Positions 1 through 6,959 of a stretch of 23,737 nt of DNA are shown one piece after another. A model generated the notes under the pieces. That model saw nothing but the letters and a program-made list of their open reading frames with translations. It was not told the origin of the DNA and ran no database searches. The stretch is taken from the IMG/VR virus record IMGVR_UViG_3300025695_000096, positions 1 through 23,737 of that record; one strand, given 5' to 3'. Positions within the stretch are counted from its first letter, which is position 1; every line of letters starts with the position of its first letter. A program made the position numbers and the translations under genes. The stretch is from a virus.

Positions 1-40
1 AGGGGCAGGCGCATTAGGCGATGTCTTCAATTTCGGTTAA
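1..40 (+). CDS. C-terminal end of an upstream phage gene (partial)
   Basis: Reading from base 2, an open frame gives a short Gly/Ala/Phe-rich tail (GAGALGDVFNFG) and stops at TAA 38-40. Such glycine-rich endings are common in phage tail and internal virion proteins, and the stop lies 10 bases before the next start, as expected in a compact virion operon. Only 12 residues are visible, so no function can be assigned and the frame itself is inferred from its fit to the operon. Confidence 0.5.
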   Translation, partial: GAGALGDVFNFG

Positions 41-49
41 GGAGCTAAC

Positions 50-1303
50 ATGATTCGACCAATACGAGTAGCGCCTTTAAGCCAAACGCGGATGATCTCC
101 GAGAATCCATTGGTTCCGAACCAGATGAGCAATCAACAGTATCTTGCGAATCAGTTTGCAAGTGGAGCTTACGCGCAACCTACTGCAATGGCGACTTCTC
201 GCCCTATGCCGCAACCGGTGTCCCCAGTTGCCGGTTTGACGCAACTCGGTCAGGCAGGTCTTCAGGGATCGCAAAACCAACAGCGCACAGCGTCTAAAGT
301 GTCGCAACGCGTTGGCGGTTTGCTTGGAGGCGATCAACAGGGTGTCGGCGGTTTGCTGAGTGACGTTCAAGGCGAAGCGGCGCTTCAAGGTTTATTCGCA
401 ACGATGCAGGCGATTGGTCGTCCAGTCCGTCGAGGCGAAGATCGCTTTATCGGTGCGACCCAATACGGTCAGCAGGTGATGGACGCGGCGCAGAAGCGTG
501 GGATGGCTGATCTGTCTACGCAGATTGAGCTTGATAAATACCGGCGCGAAGTAGACCGCAAGCAGAAAGAGTTAGAGATGCTCCAAGGGGTTGGACAGGT
601 TTCAGTCCCACAAGAAATGATGGATCAAGTGTCTTATCTGCCCGAGGCGAATCAGCAGATGTTTGCAACAGCTTTGAGATACGAGGCTCTTGCTCAACAA
701 CACGCTCAAGCAGGTTTAACGGATAAGGCGGCAGATTACGCGGCTTTAGCCAAATCAAGCCGAGACTCAGCGTTCTCAGGTCAGATCGACCCAGAAAAGC
801 GGACAACGATTGAGTTGGCTGAAAGCGATAAGTTCTTCAAGAATGAGTATCGAGATCGTTACGCGTCTGTGAACTCATACAACGAAATGGTTAAGCAAGC
901 CGAAACTGGTGGCGGTATCTCAGATTACGCGTTGCTGATTAAGTACATTAAGGTGCTTGATCCGACATCCGTCGTTCGTGAAGGTGAAGTCACGATGACT
1001 GACCAGTTCAAGGGATATGAATCTCGGTTCAACGAGCTTCTTAAGAAGGCGAAGGGGCAAGGGTTTGATGACAAGTTCCGTAACTCTTTGCTTGACTCAG
1101 CAAGACGGAACGCGCAGTTGGCGGCCAACGAGTATAGCAATGCTGTTCAGCGCAAGTCTCAGCAGTTAAGTCTTTCAGGACTGAGGCCAGATCGAGTGAT
1201 TACCACTCCAAGCCTAAATCTTCTTGGGGCAGAGCGAGATGCTCAGTCACAAATGGAAGACGCGGCAACGATTGATACTATTATGCAACAGTACGCAAAC
1301 TAA
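50..1303 (+). CDS. Probable virion structural / DNA-ejection protein, 417 aa
   Basis: The start at 50 has a good ribosome binding site (AAGGAG, 40-45). The first 110 residues are rich in Gln, Pro and Gly and look disordered. Residues about 155-185 are charged and helical. The second half carries a stretch with LIKYIKVLDPTSVVREGE, which resembles a recurring segment of podovirus internal or ejection proteins (typically a DxALIxxFxKxLDPxSVVREGE pattern). No enzymatic motif is visible. It lies between a partial upstream gene and another probable ejection protein, 15 bases apart, which fits the late virion block. The role, a particle component probably delivered with or aiding DNA passage, is inferred from family resemblance and position. 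The exact protein class is uncertain. Confidence 0.65.
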   Translation: MIRPIRVAPLSQTRMISENPLVPNQMSNQQYLANQFASGAYAQPTAMATSRPMPQPVSPVAGLTQLGQAGLQGSQNQQRTASKVSQRVGGLLGGDQQGVGGLLSDVQGEAALQGLFATMQAIGRPVRRGEDRFIGATQYGQQVMDAAQKRGMADLSTQIELDKYRREVDRKQKELEMLQGVGQVSVPQEMMDQVSYLPEANQQMFATALRYEALAQQHAQAGLTDKAADYAALAKSSRDSAFSGQIDPEKRTTIELAESDKFFKNEYRDRYASVNSYNEMVKQAETGGGISDYALLIKYIKVLDPTSVVREGEVTMTDQFKGYESRFNELLKKAKGQGFDDKFRNSLLDSARRNAQLAANEYSNAVQRKSQQLSLSGLRPDRVITTPSLNLLGAERDAQSQMEDAATIDTIMQQYAN

Positions 1304-1318
1304 GGTTGAGGCGATTAA

Positions 1319-3457
1319 ATGAGCAAACAGCAGACCGAAGAATTAGCAGGGCGCGTTGACAAGTTACTTGGAGACGCTCTTCGTTCTGCTAAGGGAGGCG
1401 ACAGAAGCGGCGTCCAAACAGCACTAAAAGAAGCGGGATCGTTAGGCGTCAACAAAGACAACTTCATGAAAATGCTTCAGCAATACGATGCAAACAAATC
1501 GGACTTTGGTTGGTTCCGTTCTTTTGCTCAAGGATTGTCTTTAGGGTTTGCAGATGAGGCCGAAGCCTATATCAAGTCACTGGGTGGGGCGGATTACGAC
1601 AAAGAATTGCGAAGCATTCGTGCAGGCAAAGCGGCTTATGAAGGCGAATATCCTTTACGAGCTACTGCCGCTGAGATTGCAGGAGGTGTTGGAACACTTG
1701 CCTTGCCAATGGGCCTTCCTGCGAAGATTGTTGGCGGTACTGCGAAAGCCGCGTTCCCCGCAATGCGTGGGGCGCAAACTGTTTCGCGCGCGCCATCAAC
1801 TCTAGGCACGGCTGTCCGCTCTGGCGCAACAGGTTTAACCGAAGGTGCTGTTTACGGCTTTGGGACTGGCGAAGGTGGCCTTGCTAATAGAACGCAGAGC
1901 GCAATAGAAAGCGGTGCGATATCAGCATTAGGCGGGACTGCGGTTCCGCTGATTACTGGCGCGGGTCAAACAGCAATTCGTCAGTTCGGGAAATCTCCGG
2001 ATGAGCTTGTGTCTCAGCGCATTGCTTCAGCGATCGGCTCTCAACGCATCCCTGAAGTTTCTGAACGAGTTGCTCAACGCGCCGCTATTGGTGACGTAAG
2101 ACCTGAGACTCTTGCCGATATTTCGGGTGAGGCGGCACAGCGCACTGTTCGTGGAGCGCGTGTTGCCGTTCCTGAGTTTGGTCAAGAGGTCGGTGAAGCT
2201 TTAGGCGAGCGAACTATGGGCGCGCGTGGTCGTGTCCTTGGTGACGTTGGTGAAGCTGTTCGTTCGTCGCTTGGTGTTCGCATTGACGAGTTTCTTGATC
2301 CTGATGAGATCGCTACCATGCAGTCGCTTAACGCGAAGGCTGATTACGACGCATTACGCTCAGAGTATCGAGATGTGCGCGTCAAAGATTTTGGAGCAAT
2401 GCTTAGCGCACCTGCGGTTAGGGACAACTATCAAGAAGCTGTTGATGAGATGATGAATCGTCTTTCGACTGGTGAACTGACTGAGGCTCAAGTAAGAGCG
2501 ATGCCTCGCACTTATGATGAAGCAATGGAGTTCTTGAAGAACAATCCTGAAGCAACTGCGCCATTTGCGTTTTTTGAGACGCTTGTCCGAAAGATTGGGG
2601 ACGACATTGGTTCAGCCAAGGTCAGTAAAAAGACATCAAAAGCGGCATCCTTGTCAGACTTTAAAGAGAAGTTTGTTGCCAAGATGGATGAGAAGTTCAC
2701 CGGCAATCCAGAAAGGGGTGTGCCGAGCTACGCTGATGCGCGTTCCAAGTTCTCCGACTCAGCAGTAATTATTGAAGCGTTTGAGAAGGGGTCAAAGTTT
2801 GCTCGGATGTCGCCTTCTGAGGTGAAGAAGTTCGTTGATAATGCAACTGAGTCACAGCGACAAGCATTTGCTCAGTCTGCGGTTCAGTCTCTTGGCGAAA
2901 AGTATGGCCGAGAAACAGGAAACATCGCTCGCAACATCTCAACCGACGCAAACATGAAAGAGCGCATAGCCGCGTTGACCGGTGGAACAGAAAGCCAGTC
3001 TTACCAAAGTTTGATGAGCGCATTGAGCCGTGAAGCCGAAATGGGTTCTGCGGCCCAACGAATCACGGGTGGATCAACTACCGCTGAGAAGTTGGCAGAT
3101 GAATCAATGCTTGGCGAGGTTGAGGGATTGCGCCGACGCGCAGAAAACGTTGGGTATGTTGGTGCTATCGGAGAGCGTGTCGCTGATGAGCTTCTTCGGC
3201 CAATTACGGCGACTGACATTGGCGTCAGAACGGGTCGCGCATTGATGACAACAGACCCGATCCAACAACAAATGTTAATGTCAGGTGTTCGCCAAGTTGC
3301 TCCGGCTCAAGCAAGACGTGAGTTTGTTACTAAGGCGTCAGGTGTTGCGGGTCGTGGACTTGGGCTTGGCACGTCAATGGCTCAAGACAAGCCGGTGACT
3401 ATTTATACTGACGACCAAATGCGTCGCATGGGATTGGGTGGTTTACTTGCCCAGTAA
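1319..3457 (+). CDS. Probable internal virion / DNA-ejection protein, 712 aa
   Basis: The start at 1319 follows GAGG at 1308-1311. Residues about 60-100 contain a WFRSFAQGLSLGFADEAEAY-type segment followed by a charged helix, a pattern I recognise from large phage virion proteins. Residues about 115-215 are Gly/Ala-rich and hydrophobic (GGVGTLALPMG, ISALGGTAVPLITG), suitable for membrane-active helices. The remainder is mainly polar and predicted helical, with no catalytic motif visible. Its last 20 bases overlap the HlyC-like gene, which suggests coupled expression. It has many lysines and membrane-like segments, so it is a possible acceptor of that enzyme. The ejection role is inferred, and it could equally be another internal core component. 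Confidence 0.62.
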   Translation: MSKQQTEELAGRVDKLLGDALRSAKGGDRSGVQTALKEAGSLGVNKDNFMKMLQQYDANKSDFGWFRSFAQGLSLGFADEAEAYIKSLGGADYDKELRSIRAGKAAYEGEYPLRATAAEIAGGVGTLALPMGLPAKIVGGTAKAAFPAMRGAQTVSRAPSTLGTAVRSGATGLTEGAVYGFGTGEGGLANRTQSAIESGAISALGGTAVPLITGAGQTAIRQFGKSPDELVSQRIASAIGSQRIPEVSERVAQRAAIGDVRPETLADISGEAAQRTVRGARVAVPEFGQEVGEALGERTMGARGRVLGDVGEAVRSSLGVRIDEFLDPDEIATMQSLNAKADYDALRSEYRDVRVKDFGAMLSAPAVRDNYQEAVDEMMNRLSTGELTEAQVRAMPRTYDEAMEFLKNNPEATAPFAFFETLVRKIGDDIGSAKVSKKTSKAASLSDFKEKFVAKMDEKFTGNPERGVPSYADARSKFSDSAVIIEAFEKGSKFARMSPSEVKKFVDNATESQRQAFAQSAVQSLGEKYGRETGNIARNISTDANMKERIAALTGGTESQSYQSLMSALSREAEMGSAAQRITGGSTTAEKLADESMLGEVEGLRRRAENVGYVGAIGERVADELLRPITATDIGVRTGRALMTTDPIQQQMLMSGVRQVAPAQARREFVTKASGVAGRGLGLGTSMAQDKPVTIYTDDQMRRMGLGGLLAQ

Positions 3458-3845
3458 CCTAGCCCAACTCCTCGCGGATTCCCCGTACCACTGCGACATC
3501 AGTGAAGATGGGGTCCGCAGATTGATTGAAGCGCCGATCCGGTTTGGTAAGGCGATCATCGTGAAGGACGGCGACGACGTTGTTGGCTTCTCGACCTACG
3601 CGTTCTTGTATGAGCATCAGGTCGAGGGTTATCTAAACAAGACGCGTAAGCTCAAGTCGATTGATTTTATGCGTGAGAAGGGTGAGCTATGGTTCATCGA
3701 CTTCATTGCGCCATACGGGAACGCAAGAGAAGTGTTGAAGGAAGTTAAGACAGAGTTCGGGCGCAGATACCCACAGATTTATTCTGCTAAAATGTTTCGC
3801 AGAGCCAAAGGGTACGACGCCAGAGTCTTCAGGAGAGCGCAATGA
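3438..3845 (+). CDS. HlyC-like (RTX toxin-activating) lysine acyltransferase, phage-encoded
   Basis: Members of this family (HlyC, RtxC, ApxC, CyaC) move a fatty acyl group from acyl carrier protein to internal lysines of RTX toxins. This 135-residue protein aligns along nearly its whole length with my recollection of E. coli HlyC. DSPYH (14-18) matches SSPLH, placing H18 at the catalytic histidine. A beta-rich stretch near 33-57 follows, then YLN (65-67), and ELWFIDFIAPYG (83-94) matches the signature WFIDWIAPFG with D88 at the catalytic aspartate. The H18-D88 spacing of 70 is close to H23-D92 in HlyC. It is shorter than the usual 165-175 residues and lacks the C-terminal extension. It starts at GTG 3438 inside the preceding gene, with no strong ribosome binding site, suggesting translational coupling. 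It overlaps the next gene by ATGA. Substrate unknown; family call strong, activity unproven. Confidence 0.85.
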   Translation: MVYLPSNLAQLLADSPYHCDISEDGVRRLIEAPIRFGKAIIVKDGDDVVGFSTYAFLYEHQVEGYLNKTRKLKSIDFMREKGELWFIDFIAPYGNAREVLKEVKTEFGRRYPQIYSAKMFRRAKGYDARVFRRAQ

Positions 3846-5155
3846 GATTAAACGCATTACACCCATCCGATAATCCAATGGAGGAGTTGCTCTTCTGCTT
3901 TGGCGGTGATGATGGCGGCGGTGGAGGCGGAGGCGATTCTGCTGATGACGCTGACTCAATGGATTCTGGTTATGACACGTCCACTGTCGGCATGGGTACG
4001 AACACCGACTCTAACTTCGGTGGTGGTAACGACAATGATAATGACGGTATCCCCAACTCGATTGATGCGACACCTAATGGCGGTAGCGGAACAAGCTATT
4101 CTCCGCCTAGCTCAACGCCGAGCTTCGGCACATCTTCTGGGACTGCTAATGTTGTAGACGCATACAACGATGCTGTTGCTTCGATTGCCGCAGGGACGGA
4201 TGTATTCGGAGCGGGAGGAGCGACTGGCGGAGGAGGGTCACCCGTTTCTGCGCCTTCACCTGTTGGCACTGGCACTGTATTAGCTCCAACGGGTGCACCT
4301 GTTGGCACTGGCACTGTATTAGCTCCAACAGTTGCACCCGCCGCAATTCAAGCGCCTGTTCCGACAATGGCCCCTACGTTCGCTCCAACGTTATTGAATC
4401 AACCGCTAACCGTTGGTGGCAAAGTCGCTGTCATGCCATACGAGTCTTATCAGCGTTCACCGCAACAGATGTTCGGTTATGGCGGATTAACGGCTTCACC
4501 TTACTCGCCTGATGCGATTTCGTTCCAAGGTGGCGCGCCTGCCGCAACAGTTGATCCGTTGACTGGTCGCTCAATTATGCAGTTCGACGTGGGACGTTCT
4601 CCGGTTCCTGCCGGAACGCCAGACGATCGCAACTTCCTTGAGAAAGCGATCGCAGGTGTTGGTAGCTTATTCGACTCACAAGAGCAACGTGCAGGCGTAT
4701 TCGATCCAGTAACAGGAACCTTTGAGCGGTTTGATGGACAGACAACGCTTCAGAAGACAAGCGACAACGTTCTTGGCGATGTATTCGGTAATGCGATCGC
4801 CGGTGCGATGGGCATTACGCCTTTCGTTGGTCGATTAGATACCAAGGAATACACACCACTTGCCGGTGGTGAGCCTCTTCAGTATTCAACGTCACAGGGT
4901 GGATTGCTCAGTGGCATGATCGGAGAGAACTTGATCCCTTACTCGGAACTCGAAGCACGTCAGGCGCAAATGGGTGGCGACGGTGATGGCGGGCAACGCG
5001 CTCCGTTGATCGTTCCAGAGCAAACACCTGAAGAAGAACGCGAGCAAAGCGCCTTCCCGCAGTTCACTCCACGCGAGTACAAGTATCAGCCGTTCACATC
5101 AAAGTTCTACACAATTCCATCGCGGTTCACGAAACCGTATGGATTGCTTGGGTAG
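3842..5155 (+). CDS. Gly/Asp-rich virion-block protein with a calcium-loop-like motif, 437 aa
   Basis: The start overlaps the HlyC-like gene stop (ATGA) and follows AGGAGAG. Residues 21-65 form an acidic glycine-rich run. Residues 63-77 (NDNDNDGIPNSIDAT) resemble thrombospondin type-3 calcium loops (DxDxDGIPNxxD). Residues 120-185 are Pro/Ala/Gly/Thr-rich and include a 13-residue unit (PVGTGTVLAPTGA) present twice. The C-terminal half is more mixed and ends in an aromatic and Lys/Arg tail. Only seven lysines are present, at 194, 268, 305, 335, 414, 421 and 431, the last three clustered at the C-terminus. It is the last gene before a terminator. A virion decoration, tail or ejection role is plausible, and it is one candidate acceptor for the acyltransferase. 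I do not recognise its family. Confidence 0.6.
   Translation: MRLNALHPSDNPMEELLFCFGGDDGGGGGGGDSADDADSMDSGYDTSTVGMGTNTDSNFGGGNDNDNDGIPNSIDATPNGGSGTSYSPPSSTPSFGTSSGTANVVDAYNDAVASIAAGTDVFGAGGATGGGGSPVSAPSPVGTGTVLAPTGAPVGTGTVLAPTVAPAAIQAPVPTMAPTFAPTLLNQPLTVGGKVAVMPYESYQRSPQQMFGYGGLTASPYSPDAISFQGGAPAATVDPLTGRSIMQFDVGRSPVPAGTPDDRNFLEKAIAGVGSLFDSQEQRAGVFDPVTGTFERFDGQTTLQKTSDNVLGDVFGNAIAGAMGITPFVGRLDTKEYTPLAGGEPLQYSTSQGGLLSGMIGENLIPYSELEARQAQMGGDGDGGQRAPLIVPEQTPEEEREQSAFPQFTPREYKYQPFTSKFYTIPSRFTKPYGLLG
4257..4334 (+). repeat. 39-bp tandem duplication inside the 437-aa gene
   Basis: Two adjacent 39-base units (4257-4295 and 4296-4334) both begin CACCTGTTGGCACTGGCACT and differ only at the bases after CTCCAAC near the end. 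Being a multiple of three, the duplication adds 13 residues without breaking the frame. It is probably a recent slippage or recombination event in a low-complexity linker. Confidence 0.9.
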
Positions 5156-5166
5156 CAGTTCCCTCA

Positions 5167-5186
5167 TCGTGTAGCCCCCTACACGA
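5167..5186 (+). other. Perfect 8-bp stem hairpin preceding the terminator
   Basis: TCGTGTAG (5167-5174) pairs fully with CTACACGA (5179-5186) across a CCCC loop, starting 12 bases after the stop of the virion-block gene. It lacks a T tract, so it probably acts as an mRNA 3'-end stabiliser or as part of a tandem hairpin terminator. Confidence 0.7.
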
Positions 5187-5192
5187 CAATTC

Positions 5193-5216
5193 GCCCACTT
5201 CGGTGGGCATTTTTTT
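5193..5216 (+). terminator. Rho-independent terminator with UUCG tetraloop
   Basis: GCCCAC (5193-5198), loop TTCG and GTGGGC (5203-5208) form a 6-bp GC-rich stem followed by A and seven T (5210-5216). It closes the virion block and is immediately followed by a promoter-like element for the early region. Confidence 0.9.
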
Positions 5217-5220
5217 ATCC

Positions 5221-5256
5221 ATAAGTGTTGCATATGAAACTGATGGTGATTAACCT
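5221..5256 (+). promoter_or_regulatory. Promoter-like element, copy 1 of a repeated motif
   Basis: ATAAGTGTTGCATATGAAAC (5221-5240) recurs with one mismatch at 6890-6909. The shared part contains a -35-like TTGCAT (5228-5233). At 17 bases downstream lies TAACCT (5251-5256), a poor -10. The element sits directly after a terminator and 50 bases before the next gene start, the expected place for a promoter. The weak -10 suggests it may need an activator, or that the repeat is a regulator-binding site. Confidence 0.55.
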
Positions 5257-5289
5257 ACTCGCTCGAACTTAATTAAAGGGGGAATAACA

Positions 5290-5586
5290 ATGGACTTTAA
5301 GTCGATGATCGACGCGTTACGCGTCAAGCAGAAGAAAGTCGCGCCACGCGTTGAAGCGGTTTACTACGTTGTCGTGAAGTACAATCCGTATCACAAGGAA
5401 TGGGAAGTGATCCGCCACGATAACGAGGGGATCGAAATGGCGTATGAGCGTCACCAACTCCAAGGCGCGGCACGTTATGTCGCGAGAACGTGGATGGATA
5501 TGTACAACGTCACTCGCATCTACGTTTATCAGATGGACGGCAAGCTGAAGGAAGCGATCATGCAAGGAGACAAAGCAAATGGTTGA
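5290..5586 (+). CDS. Hypothetical protein, 98 aa
   Basis: First gene after the 5221 promoter-like element, with a strong ribosome binding site (AAAGGGGG, 5275-5282) six to seven bases before ATG. The protein is compact and looks globular, with alternating aromatic and charged residues (VEAVYYVVVKYNPYHKEWEV near 22-41) suggesting beta strands, then a helix around residues 55-72. No motif or family is recognised. Its position at the head of the early region suggests an early host-takeover or regulatory role, which is inference only. Confidence 0.7.
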   Translation: MDFKSMIDALRVKQKKVAPRVEAVYYVVVKYNPYHKEWEVIRHDNEGIEMAYERHQLQGAARYVARTWMDMYNVTRIYVYQMDGKLKEAIMQGDKANG

Positions 5587-5713
5587 GGCGTTTATCTTCA
5601 TGGTTGTGTTCGTTGTGGCCGCATCGTTCTTCACGGTGCTTGCCATGTTGTCCGATGTCGTCTTGCGTTACACTTGCAACAAGTCATTATTTCCAAAGGA
5701 CTACTTTAAGTGA
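5579..5713 (+). CDS. Small single-helix membrane protein, 44 aa
   Basis: ATG 5579 overlaps the end of the 98-aa gene by 8 bases and follows AAGGAGA (5564-5570). After a four-residue start, residues about 4-24 form one hydrophobic helix (AFIFMVVFVVAASFFTVLAM), followed by a short polar and basic tail (RYTCNKSLFPKDYFK) that would favour a cytoplasmic C-terminus. Its stop overlaps the next gene's GTG start (GTGA). A small one-helix phage protein can be a holin-like, superinfection-exclusion or membrane-anchoring factor. Nothing in the sequence decides between these. No lysozyme or spanin gene is adjacent, which argues against a classic lysis cassette. Confidence 0.6.
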   Translation: MVEAFIFMVVFVVAASFFTVLAMLSDVVLRYTCNKSLFPKDYFK

Positions 5714-5928
5714 TAAACCAAGAAGCGTTCGATGTAGCTTATAAACTACAAGACGAGATGAAACAGGCGGGGGTGAGCCGTGCCAAAGTGTTGTCAGAAG
5801 CGGGTGTTAGTCGCGCTACTTTCTGGAGATGGCGTCAAAACGTTTCTTCTCCAAGAAAGGCAAGCGTCACTGCAATTCGTGATGCTATCCAACGACTTTC
5901 TGTCGAAGTTGCGGAGGAGGACGTTTGA
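5710..5928 (+). CDS. Small helix-turn-helix DNA-binding protein, 72 aa
   Basis: Starts at GTG 5710, overlapping the upstream stop by four bases, with AAAGGA at 5695-5700. Residues about 22-45 (SRAKVLSEAGVSRATFWRWR) form a helix-turn-helix in which the second helix, VSRATFWRWR, has the look of a Cro/XRE-type or resolvase-type recognition helix. The protein is short and mostly helical. It is probably a transcription regulator. Targets could be the repeated promoter-like elements at 5221 and 6890 or the TAAC/GTTA palindromic sites at 14445 and 16505, but this is inference. It ends four bases into the RuvC-like gene. Confidence 0.72.
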   Translation: MINQEAFDVAYKLQDEMKQAGVSRAKVLSEAGVSRATFWRWRQNVSSPRKASVTAIRDAIQRLSVEVAEEDV

Positions 5929-6410
5929 TCTTAGGAATCGATGTCGGCATCAGTGGGGGCATCGCACTGTTGGATGGAGACAAACTTGTCGAGGTCCACG
6001 ATATGCCCACGGTTTCCAAGGTGGTAGGCGGAAAGAAGAAGCGACGCATTGACGCGAGAGCGCTGTACTTGTTGCTCCAGTTCGAGAAACTTGAACACGC
6101 TTTCGTTGAGATCGTCACAGCCAGACCGAACCAAGGCGTCAGTTCGATGTTCGCGTTTGGGCAAGCAAGTGGGATCGCTGAAGCGATTGCATGGGTGATG
6201 ACGCCTGACGTGACAGGCGTTAGGCCGCAGAAGTGGAAGAAGCACTTCAATCTTGGAAGCGACAAAACGTCGTCGCGTGAACTCGCGATTGCGAAGTGGC
6301 CCGATCACGCGGATCGGTTCAAGCGGGTCAAGGATGACGGTCGAGCGGAAGCCGCTCTTATCGGGTTATGGGGATACGAATGTATTTTACGGAACAAGCC
6401 GCGCAACTAA
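5925..6410 (+). CDS. RuvC-like Holliday-junction resolvase, 161 aa
   Basis: Cuts branched DNA (four-way junctions) to resolve recombination or replication intermediates before packaging. The start is TTG 5925, overlapping the previous stop (TTGA) and placed 6-7 bases after a strong GGAGGAGG-type site (about 5911-5919). The RNase H-fold pattern is visible: GIDVG at 4-8 with D6; VEIVTARPNQG at 61-71 with E62, where RuvC has its second acidic residue; and KDDGRAEAALIGLW at 136-149, giving D137/D138 and E142 for the C-terminal acidic cluster. Length is close to the usual 160-175. The large number of Lys and Arg residues (KKKRR near 37-41) fits DNA binding. Call is confident. Confidence 0.85.
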   Translation: MILGIDVGISGGIALLDGDKLVEVHDMPTVSKVVGGKKKRRIDARALYLLLQFEKLEHAFVEIVTARPNQGVSSMFAFGQASGIAEAIAWVMTPDVTGVRPQKWKKHFNLGSDKTSSRELAIAKWPDHADRFKRVKDDGRAEAALIGLWGYECILRNKPRN

Positions 6411-6461
6411 TGATGCTGACAACATTTGTCTTCGCTCTCTGGTTATTGTTGAGTGATAAGT

Positions 6462-6647
6462 ATGAAGACTAAGCACTTCACTGACGCGGAAGAAGCGATC
6501 AAGTTTGCGAACGGTTGCCAGTTGAACGGCATCACGGTGTCGCTGATGATCCGTGCTAACAACTTCACGGTGTGCGAACCTGAATACGAGAACGAGTTTC
6601 TCTCCAACACGATTTGCATTGAGAGATTCAAGGCAGATGAAAGCTAG
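6462..6647 (+). CDS. Hypothetical protein, 61 aa
   Basis: ATG 6462 is preferred over an upstream GTG (6453) because GAGTGA (6451-6456) lies five bases before it, although this is a weak site. The protein begins with a helical acidic part (HFTDAEEAIKFANG) and continues with strand-like segments. No known motif is recognised. It overlaps the next gene by 11 bases, so the two are probably co-translated. Confidence 0.6.
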   Translation: MKTKHFTDAEEAIKFANGCQLNGITVSLMIRANNFTVCEPEYENEFLSNTICIERFKADES

Positions 6648-6876
6648 GCATCAACACGCTGACGTGATCCACGCGTGGGCCGATGGAGCGGAGATCGAGT
6701 TTCGCCCAAAGCCTACGCGATCCGCGTATGGTTCGTCGTCCGATTGGATGCCATGCCGTGATCCGGATTGGCATGAGAACTTCGAGTACCGAGTCAAGGG
6801 CGGTCTTAGCCTAAGCGTGACACTAGAAGTTGCTCGGTTGAATGTGCTAGCGAAGATGCATGAAGACGGTGACTGA
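6637..6876 (+). CDS. Conserved small phage protein, 79 aa (HADVIHAWADGAEIEFR type)
   Basis: The start at ATG 6637 gives a protein that begins MKARHQHADVIHAWADGAEI. This opening, followed by a W-P-W-x-NFEYRVK segment around residues 38-55, is a pattern I recognise from many small phage proteins of unknown role. A longer upstream start would add sequence lacking that resemblance. It overlaps the preceding gene and ends just before a T-rich stretch and the second promoter-like element. Function unknown. Confidence 0.75.
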   Translation: MKARHQHADVIHAWADGAEIEFRPKPTRSAYGSSSDWMPCRDPDWHENFEYRVKGGLSLSVTLEVARLNVLAKMHEDGD

Positions 6877-6889
6877 TATTTTTTTCTCT

Positions 6890-6925
6890 ATAAGTGTTGC
6901 AAATGAAACAAACAGCGATTATTAT
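6890..6925 (+). promoter_or_regulatory. Sigma-70-like promoter, copy 2 of a repeated motif
   Basis: Bases 6890-6909 match 5221-5240 at 19 of 20 positions. TTGCAA (6897-6902) as -35 is followed after exactly 17 bases by TATTAT (6920-6925), a five-of-six match to the -10 consensus. The start codon at 6960 is 35 bases downstream, leaving space for a short leader with GGAG at 6948-6951. It probably drives the 6960 gene, the methyltransferase and the genes beyond. Confidence 0.75.
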
Positions 6926-6959
6926 CAAGACTCATTCATTGACTATTGGAGTCAAAAAC

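Noticed and set aside
3687-3959. Minus-strand 90-codon frame across the HlyC-like gene end
   Set aside because: The sequence is His/Arg-rich low complexity opposite a motif-rich gene, so it is a shadow.
6410-6472. 20-codon frame encoding a hydrophobic peptide (MMLTTFVFALWLLLSDKYED)
   Set aside because: It overlaps the RuvC-like stop and the next gene start. It is too short to support from sequence alone, has no clear ribosome binding site of its own, and would need conservation evidence.
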